From Citrobacter amalonaticus (GTDB taxonomy: Bacteria; Pseudomonadota; Gammaproteobacteria; Enterobacterales; Enterobacteriaceae), in NCBI RefSeq assembly GCF_018323885.1, contig NZ_AP024585.1, positions 2,790,001 through 2,854,000 of the forward strand: a stretch of 64,000 nt of DNA, in the 5' to 3' direction. Each line of letters starts with the position of its first letter. The stretch's first letter is position 1. Below are positions 60,003 to 64,000 of this stretch, one piece after another. A program made the position numbers and the translations under genes. The notes beneath the pieces were generated by a model. The model was not told the DNA's origin. It saw nothing but the letters and a program-made list of their open reading frames with translations, and searched no databases.

Positions 60003-60179
60003 AGCTCACTCCGTGCGCAAAAAAAGAGAACGGAAACAATCTCTGGTTTTTTACCCATTTTTCTGGCTTAACGTTTCCTTTCTTTTGAGGGGGTGTTTTC
60101 TTTTAAAACAATGGATTAACGAGAAGAAGAACGGAAACGGCAAAAACCCGAAAATTTTCATAAATAGCGAGAATCTGCG

Positions 60180-60191
60180 CGGACGCCGCCC
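60180..60191 (-). other. cos site (cosN) of the prophage
   Basis: Minus strand GTTACG then GGGCGGCGTCCG corresponds to the lambda 12-base cohesive end GGGCGGCGACCT after GTTACG, with two differences. Flanks also match lambda (TTCTCGCTATTTATGAAAA on the right, TCCTTTCTGGCGATC on the left), so it is confidently a cos-type packaging site. Confidence 0.9.
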
Positions 60192-60291
60192 CGTAACAGA
60201 CCAGATCGCCAGAAAGGACCCACAAAAACAAAGCAAACAAAATGTGATGAAGTTCAAGCTGAATCACTTACTCAACTTCAAATGCCGAAAT

Positions 60292-60327
60292 AAAAAAGCA
60301 TCATCTCTTGAGAAAGATGATGCTTTT
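60292..60327. terminator. Bidirectional intrinsic terminator
   Basis: GCATCATCT and AGATGATGC form a 9-bp stem flanked by A6 on the left and T4 on the right, so it can stop transcription both ways. On the minus strand it follows the 57-residue gene, before cos. Confidence 0.85.
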
Positions 60328-60351
60328 ATTAGAACTGGCCGTCGATGACGA

Positions 60352-60525
60352 TTAGATTAAATTAATTTTTATGTCATAGCTTTCCAGTCCAGTCATTTTT
60401 TCCCGAGCAGTAAACTGGATATCAGCAACTTCTTTACCTGTCTTTTTTTTGAGCTCATTTATTTTTTTAGTAATGAAATCAGAAATATCCGCTTCAGTTT
60501 TTCTTTTTAACTCTTCGATTTTCAT
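60352..60525 (-). CDS. Small helical phage protein, unknown
   Basis: 57 residues from MKIEELKRKTEADISDFITK; nearly all charged helix (KKINELKKKTGKEVADIQFT), possibly coiled-coil. The ATG at 60525 is 6 bases after AGAGG; the longer frame upstream lacks support. It is AT-rich and followed by a strong terminator. No known family. Its position between lysis genes and cos is one where lambdoid phages keep accessory genes. Confidence 0.7.
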   Translation of the reverse strand: MKIEELKRKTEADISDFITKKINELKKKTGKEVADIQFTAREKMTGLESYDIKINLI

Positions 60526-60733
60526 CATGCACCTCTTCTGGTCTGTATTGGCATCTATGCCCGGCAGATCCCATGATTCATGTGATAACTTGAACAACCA
60601 TTGGTATCTATAAACAATAAGTTGGAAAGTTTCAATAATCAAGGGGTTAGTGCATATTGTTTATACTAATTTCGCTCAATAATCAAACAACCATTCACTA
60701 CTTTAGCCACATTCATAAAGGTATGAACAGTAA

Positions 60734-60964
60734 TCATTTAAAGAGTTTTGATGCTGCTTCAAGAATTTCTTCAGAAGTAACATCCCGGTCTGAGGCAACA
60801 TAAACAATCTTATGATCTCCGGTTATAGACGGAAAACCTGCAGACATTACTTGTAGATGTGCTTTTTCCCCATTAGGGTACTCGCGCATTATTGTAGTAA
60901 TACCCTTCATTACTGATACTACTACAGCGGATTCTGAATTAAAAAACACTATCACTTTTTTCAT
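60734..60964 (-). CDS. Small phage protein, unknown
   Basis: 76 residues, MKKVIVFFNSESAVVVSVMK and DRDVTSEEILEAASKLFK. It has alternating strands and a C-terminal helix, with no signal peptide. GGGAG lies 5 bases before the ATG, good evidence for translation. AT-rich. No family recognised. It is preceded by a terminator hairpin (61006-61021) closing the cold-shock operon, so it needs its own promoter or read-through. Confidence 0.7.
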   Translation of the reverse strand: MKKVIVFFNSESAVVVSVMKGITTIMREYPNGEKAHLQVMSAGFPSITGDHKIVYVASDRDVTSEEILEAASKLFK

Positions 60965-61001
60965 AATTCTCCCGTGTACACCCTGTCAATAAGAACCGCA
61001 T

Positions 61002-61023
61002 AAAAAAGGCCCCATAAGGGGCC
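61002..61023 (-). terminator. Terminator after the cold-shock operon
   Basis: Minus strand GGCCCC-TTAT-GGGGCC followed by T6 lies 7 bases past the stop of the ymcF-like gene. The stem is perfect. Confidence 0.88.
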
Positions 61024-61029
61024 TGATTT

Positions 61030-61218
61030 TTATTTTCTGAAATCTAATGGAGACTGACCAGAACGAATGTACATTGCAATATTATCGAATGTAATCATTG
61101 TAGTTTTGCAAAAAATACATTTCGCGCCGAAAGGATTGCTATCTGTGACATCAAAAGATGATGTTCTGTACTGAGACCCATGGCAACAAGGGCATCTGAA
61201 GTGAATATTATTAGTAAT
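61030..61218 (-). CDS. YmcF-like small cold-shock protein with AUU start
   Basis: 62 residues beginning ATT-ACT-AAT-AAT (read M-T-N-N-I-H-F). It carries two zinc-knuckle CxxC pairs, CPCCHGSQYR and KCIFCKTTM, and ends SPLDFRK. This matches the E. coli small proteins YmcF/YnfQ, encoded after csp genes; as I recall they start at AUU. No ATG precedes the first Cys pair in this frame, and AAGGA is correctly placed before the ATT. It lies 10 bases after the csp stop, so the two are co-transcribed. Role unknown; zinc binding is predicted. Confidence 0.8.
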   Translation of the reverse strand: MTNNIHFRCPCCHGSQYRTSSFDVTDSNPFGAKCIFCKTTMITFDNIAMYIRSGQSPLDFRK

Positions 61219-61228
61219 AACAGTTTCC

Positions 61229-61441
61229 TTAAAGGGCTACGACATTAACTGCCGAGGGACCTTTAGGGCCCTGTTCAACACCAAACTCGACTTCCTGATT
61301 CTCATTCAGCGTCTTAAAATCGTTACTTTGGATAGCAGAAAAATGTACAAATACATCCTTACTACCATCTTTTGGAGTGATAAAACCAAACCCTTTTTCA
61401 GGATTGAACCATTTAACTAAACCAGTCATTTTGTTAGACAT
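61229..61441 (-). CDS. CspA-family cold shock protein (prophage copy)
   Basis: 70 residues from [20 protein letters not shown], an RNA/ssDNA-binding OB fold. RNP1 is KGFGFITP and RNP2 is VFVHFSAI. It is closest to the E. coli prophage-borne CspB/CspI group. The ATG at 61441 is 8 bases after AAAGG. A long AT-rich leader (61442-61684) lies upstream, as in cold-induced csp genes. It acts as an RNA chaperone and may help lysis-phase expression or host cold survival. Confidence 0.93.
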   Translation of the reverse strand: MSNKMTGLVKWFNPEKGFGFITPKDGSKDVFVHFSAIQSNDFKTLNENQEVEFGVEQGPKGPSAVNVVAL

Positions 61442-61684
61442 AATCATTACCTTTTTTGAGTAAGCCCTTGGGCAGAATGGTCCGAAAAAAATTATCAGAG
61501 AGAAAAAGCCGACAAGGAAATCTCAATAGGAACAAATAATAAAATTATTACAGTGACTGCTTCAGATAAATTTGTAACAAACCAGAGCCCCATTAACGCA
61601 TGATTAACACTACATAGCAAGATATAGTTTTGTAAGGCAGTAACACTCTGCTACTGCACATGTTTTTATGTTAATTGACGAATT
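61442..61684 (-). promoter_or_regulatory. Long leader of the prophage csp gene
   Basis: 243 bases without a gene, AT-rich on the minus strand. The proximal 120 bases (TTGAGATTTCCTTGTCGGCT, CAAGGGCTTACTC) resemble E. coli cspB-type leaders that refold with temperature. I cannot fix the promoter. Confidence 0.5.
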
Positions 61685-62221
61685 TTATTTTGATTCATCC
61701 CTCTGCAATACACTTTTAGTTTGCCTTAAGGATTCATATGTACGTTGACAAGTCACTCCTGCAATGTAGCGTTCGTCAGCGATTGCAGCATAACGTTTAG
61801 CTTCTGCTGCAATATCTCCGAGCATGTCGGCGAGCATTCCGGCGTCGGCTCTGGCTGTTTTGCTTCTGACGGCAGCGGCAAGATCTGCGGTGTGCTTTGC
61901 GGCGTCCAGGCGGGTGGCAAGTTTTGTTGCTTCGGTGCGCAGCTTGTTAACAGTGGCAGACAGGCCAGCAGCAGTGGCAGCAGCTTTGGCGGCTTGTGCT
62001 TGTGCATCTTTTACAGCCTCATCACGGGCAATTATGCGCCCTTGTTCAATCATGCGGGCGGCGGTCTGCGCGTTCACTGTCTGTGACGACTCAGCGCTGT
62101 CGCGTTCTGCCCACTTCTTTTCCCAACCCCGATCACTCCAGACATTTCCGGCAATGAATAAGGCGGCCACCAGCAACATCATCACCAGTGGTTTCCAGTA
62201 TTTCTCCAGGATGCCCATCAT
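61685..62221 (-). CDS. Rz: Spanin inner-membrane subunit Rz
   Basis: 178 residues. An N-terminal signal anchor ([19 protein letters not shown], about 10-28) is followed by a long periplasmic coiled-coil rich in Ala ([20 protein letters not shown]). It joins with Rz1 to fuse inner and outer membranes in the last step of lysis. It overlaps the lysozyme stop by 4 bases. It is slightly longer than lambda Rz (153). Confidence 0.92.
   Translation of the reverse strand: MMGILEKYWKPLVMMLLVAALFIAGNVWSDRGWEKKWAERDSAESSQTVNAQTAARMIEQGRIIARDEAVKDAQAQAAKAAATAAGLSATVNKLRTEATKLATRLDAAKHTADLAAAVRSKTARADAGMLADMLGDIAAEAKRYAAIADERYIAGVTCQRTYESLRQTKSVLQRDESK
61753..62007 (-). CDS. Rz1: Spanin outer-membrane lipoprotein Rz1
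   Basis: 84 residues nested wholly within Rz in another frame, the classic Rz/Rz1 layout. The signal peptide is [17 protein letters not shown] with lipobox LTSC (Cys about 23). The mature part is Pro-rich ([20 protein letters not shown]), as expected. It binds the Rz C-terminus across the periplasm. Confidence 0.9.
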   Translation of the reverse strand: MHKHKPPKLLPLLLACLPLLTSCAPKQQNLPPAWTPQSTPQILPLPSEAKQPEPTPECSPTCSEILQQKLNVMLQSLTNATLQE

Positions 62222-62667
62222 GACAGGAACACATCACGCTCAGCCTTGCGGCGATTCGTGAGCCCCGGCATAACTTTTCCACCAGCTTTATTCCAGCGCA
62301 GAAACTCATCTGCAGCGCCTTTGATATCGCCAGCGTTCAATTTCTTCAACAGCGTGGATGTTGATAGCGCACTCGAGCCAACGTTGTAAGCGAACGATAC
62401 CAGCGCATCAAACTGGCCTTGTGTCAGTTTCACTCTGACCAGTTTCAGCACATCGTTTTCATAACTCACCAGCCCCGTTTTCAGCAGCCGATCAGCAGTG
62501 GTCTGGTCGATAGTCATTCCAGGCTTTACTGGCTTGCCATCTACCGGGTAGGTCCAGCCGTAGCCAATCGTCCACGGTGCGCCGCCTGTTCCCGGATCTG
62601 GATAGGCGGACAGCCGGCAACCTTCGAATTTTTTTATCAGCGCAATGCCGTCAGGACTGGTTTGCAT
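62218..62667 (-). CDS. Endolysin (GH24 lysozyme-type muramidase)
   Basis: 149 residues from [20 protein letters not shown]. The catalytic Glu is in KKFEG (about 15), with the family Asp/Thr in GYGWT downstream. It lacks a signal-anchor, so it needs the holin to reach the cell wall. The ATG at 62667 follows GGGAG; it overlaps the holin stop by 17 bases and Rz by 4. It replaces the lambda R transglycosylase, since this is a T4/P22-type lysozyme. Confidence 0.94.
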   Translation of the reverse strand: MQTSPDGIALIKKFEGCRLSAYPDPGTGGAPWTIGYGWTYPVDGKPVKPGMTIDQTTADRLLKTGLVSYENDVLKLVRVKLTQGQFDALVSFAYNVGSSALSTSTLLKKLNAGDIKGAADEFLRWNKAGGKVMPGLTNRRKAERDVFLS

Positions 62668-62974
62668 CGTCAACTCCCGCCTTTTTGGCTGCGAATTTTT
62701 TAATCAGGTTGCCGATCGAATCGGTGCCGATGTATCCAATAAAGACGCTGGCAATGTATGCGAGGTTGCTACTCAATCCGGAGAAGTCGAGCAGGTCACG
62801 AATAAACCAGGCGATCATCGCGCACATCAGCGCATCAATTAGCGTCTTCATCTTGGCGCCACCGTTATAGCGACCACGCAGGTACGCCATAATAAAAGCC
62901 AGCATTGCACCAATACCCTGCTCCTTAGCGGCAAATAGCGCAGCGATGAAATCTTGTTTGTATGGCATTTTCAT
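62651..62974 (-). CDS. S: Lambda S-type holin/antiholin
   Basis: 107 residues starting [20 protein letters not shown]. Met1 and Met3 give the two forms known in lambda: S107 antiholin (start 62974) and S105 holin (start 62968). There are three transmembrane helices. The middle and last parts ([51 protein letters not shown]) follow lambda S closely. It times lysis by opening large membrane holes. Confidence 0.95.
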   Translation of the reverse strand: MKMPYKQDFIAALFAAKEQGIGAMLAFIMAYLRGRYNGGAKMKTLIDALMCAMIAWFIRDLLDFSGLSSNLAYIASVFIGYIGTDSIGNLIKKFAAKKAGVDDANQS

Positions 62975-63024
62975 AGGCCTCACCTCCGATAGTTCGGATG
63001 GCGCTGTGTGTGATTGAAAGAAAT

Positions 63025-63079
63025 CAGGCTTCCGGGCTCTTTTGTAAACGTGAAAAAAGAAGGTGATTCCCGGAGCCTG
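63025..63079. promoter_or_regulatory. Inverted repeat upstream of the holin gene
   Basis: CAGGCTTCCGGG and CCCGGAGCCTG pair with a single bulge around a 32-base A/T-rich loop. It lies between the methyltransferase and lysis genes, near where lambda has its late promoter and tR'. It could be a late-gene terminator or processing signal; no T-run supports the former strongly. Confidence 0.4.
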
Positions 63080-63117
63080 AAGATGATGATCACCACAGCG
63101 GGATGACGTGATGATCG

Positions 63118-64000
63118 TTATGTCTTATCCAGTTCGCGGATTTCCTCCACAGTCTGAATAAATCGCTCTGTTTCCAGCTCAACACCGATTGCCCGTCGCC
63201 CCAGCCTCATAGCCGCTTTAATGGTCGAACCTGATCCCATGAAGAAATCAGCCACAACATCACCCGGCCTGCTGCTGGCGTTAATGATCTGCTGCAACAT
63301 GTCTGCTGGCTTTTCACAGGGGTGTTTCCCGGGGTAAAACTGAACCGGCTTATGCGTCCAGACATCGGTGAAAGGAACAGAGACTGAAACAGAAAAGAAC
63401 CGCCGGAGAGACTTATACTCTTCCAGCAATTCTGAATACTTCCGGTTCAACGAATGCCACGTGGCCACCAGTTGGTGGTGTGGTGTGTCGAGTTCATTGT
63501 TTCGATGCTTATCGAATGCAACCTGAGTGAATAGTTCCTGCAGTTTCTGGTAATCCGCTTCGCCCGGCAGTTGCCATTGAGATGCACCGAACCAGTGGGA
63601 CACCATATTCTTTTTCCCGGTCGCATCGGCGATCTGCTTAGAGGAAACCCCCAGCGATTCACGCGCGTCACGGAAATATGAAATCAGCGGCGTCAGCACA
63701 TGCTGTTTGAGCTCGTTACTTTTCTCTGCGTATCCATCACTCTTGAGCTTATATGGGCCCTGGTAATGTTCAGCGAAGAGAATGCGCTCAGTCGCAGGGA
63801 AGTATGACCGCAGGCTTTCTTTGTTGCAGCCATTCCAGCGACCGGAAGGTTTTGCCCAGATGATGTGATTAAGGACACTGAACCGCTCCCGCATCATGAT
63901 TTCAATATCAGACGCAAGGCGATGCCCACAGAACAGATAAAGGCTACCGGCGGGTTTCAAAACACGCCAGAACTCAGCCAGGTATCCATCAAGCCAGCGT
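63118..64000 (-). CDS. DNA N6-adenine/N4-cytosine methyltransferase, N-terminus beyond window
   Basis: About 294 codons visible, open to the right edge ([20 protein letters not shown] is the first part seen). The AdoMet-binding motif [14 protein letters not shown] lies near the C-terminus (about 250) after KPADMLQQI, so the order is beta-class, and the catalytic (D/N/S)PPY motif should lie outside. A central insert ([20 protein letters not shown], about 115) looks like a helix-turn-helix and may read the target. No restriction partner is seen. Such phage enzymes protect DNA from host restriction. Confidence 0.88.
   Translation of the reverse strand, partial: RWLDGYLAEFWRVLKPAGSLYLFCGHRLASDIEIMMRERFSVLNHIIWAKPSGRWNGCNKESLRSYFPATERILFAEHYQGPYKLKSDGYAEKSNELKQHVLTPLISYFRDARESLGVSSKQIADATGKKNMVSHWFGASQWQLPGEADYQKLQELFTQVAFDKHRNNELDTPHHQLVATWHSLNRKYSELLEEYKSLRRFFSVSVSVPFTDVWTHKPVQFYPGKHPCEKPADMLQQIINASSRPGDVVADFFMGSGSTIKAAMRLGRRAIGVELETERFIQTVEEIRELDKT

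Larger units (their letters stand above)
60003..60351. other. cos region between Nu1 and the small-gene block
   Basis: 349 bases without a gene. It holds cosB-type R elements with a CGTTTCC core: CGGAAAC at 60031, CGTTTCC at 60072, CGGAAAC at 60131. It also holds the cos nick sequence (60180-60191), a cosQ-like stretch TCCTTTCTGGCGATC (minus strand, about 60205-60219), and a bidirectional terminator. Confidence 0.85.

Overview
The window is chromosomal DNA of an enterobacterium of the Escherichia/Salmonella/Citrobacter group. Gene order (fliC | fliDST-amyA | yedD | yedEF | fliE | fliF-R | rcsA-dsrB-yodD-dsrA-yedP-dgcQ-yodC-yedI-yedA-vsr-dcm-yedJ-yedR) and protein sequence match that group closely. 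The absence of yedK/yedL between yedF and fliE, the OmpS1-like porin after yedR and the DsrA sequence lean towards Salmonella/Citrobacter rather than E. coli K-12; I favour Citrobacter but cannot prove it from sequence alone.

Region 1 (1-18834) is the flagellar region III locus: flagellin (cut by the left edge), cap and chaperones fliDST, cytoplasmic alpha-amylase, a selenium-linked yedEF pair, then the MS-ring/C-ring/export genes fliE, fliFGHIJK and fliLMNOPQR in tightly overlapping operons. Two good sigma-28 promoters face away from each other between fliC and fliD. Region 2 (18835-31561) holds the capsule co-regulator rcsA with its RcsAB box, the sRNA dsrA, a GGDEF enzyme, the dcm-vsr methylation/repair pair, a general porin, and a divergent HxlR regulator/short-chain dehydrogenase pair. 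A possible short sRNA lies upstream of the porin.

Region 3 (31707-33068) is a junction. A 3' fragment of tRNA-Ser (serU type, minus strand) is followed by AT-rich DNA with a stand-alone FtsH-type (M41) peptidase homologue, then the 3' part of a tRNA-Pro(GGG)-like sequence, a terminator and short direct repeats. I read this as two nested integration sites; intact serU and the integrase(s) should lie beyond the right edge.

Region 4 (33163-64000) is a lambda-type prophage in reverse orientation. From its end inward it carries a DNA-damage cassette (SRAP/YedK-like, DUF2971, UmuC, a HumD-like truncated UmuD, DinI-like; twin LexA boxes), tail fibre, J-I-K-L-M-H-T-G-V-U-Z, head genes FII-FI-E-D-Nu3/C-B-W-A-Nu1, a lambda-like cos site, a small AT-rich block with a cold-shock operon (csp plus an AUU-started YmcF-like protein), lysis genes Rz/Rz1-R-S, and a DNA methyltransferase cut by the right edge. 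Notable features are an AT-rich lipoprotein/membrane-protein moron with its own terminator inserted between tail genes K and I, a one-base frameshift in tail gene M that may make the prophage defective, and several terminator-like hairpins inside the late operon.
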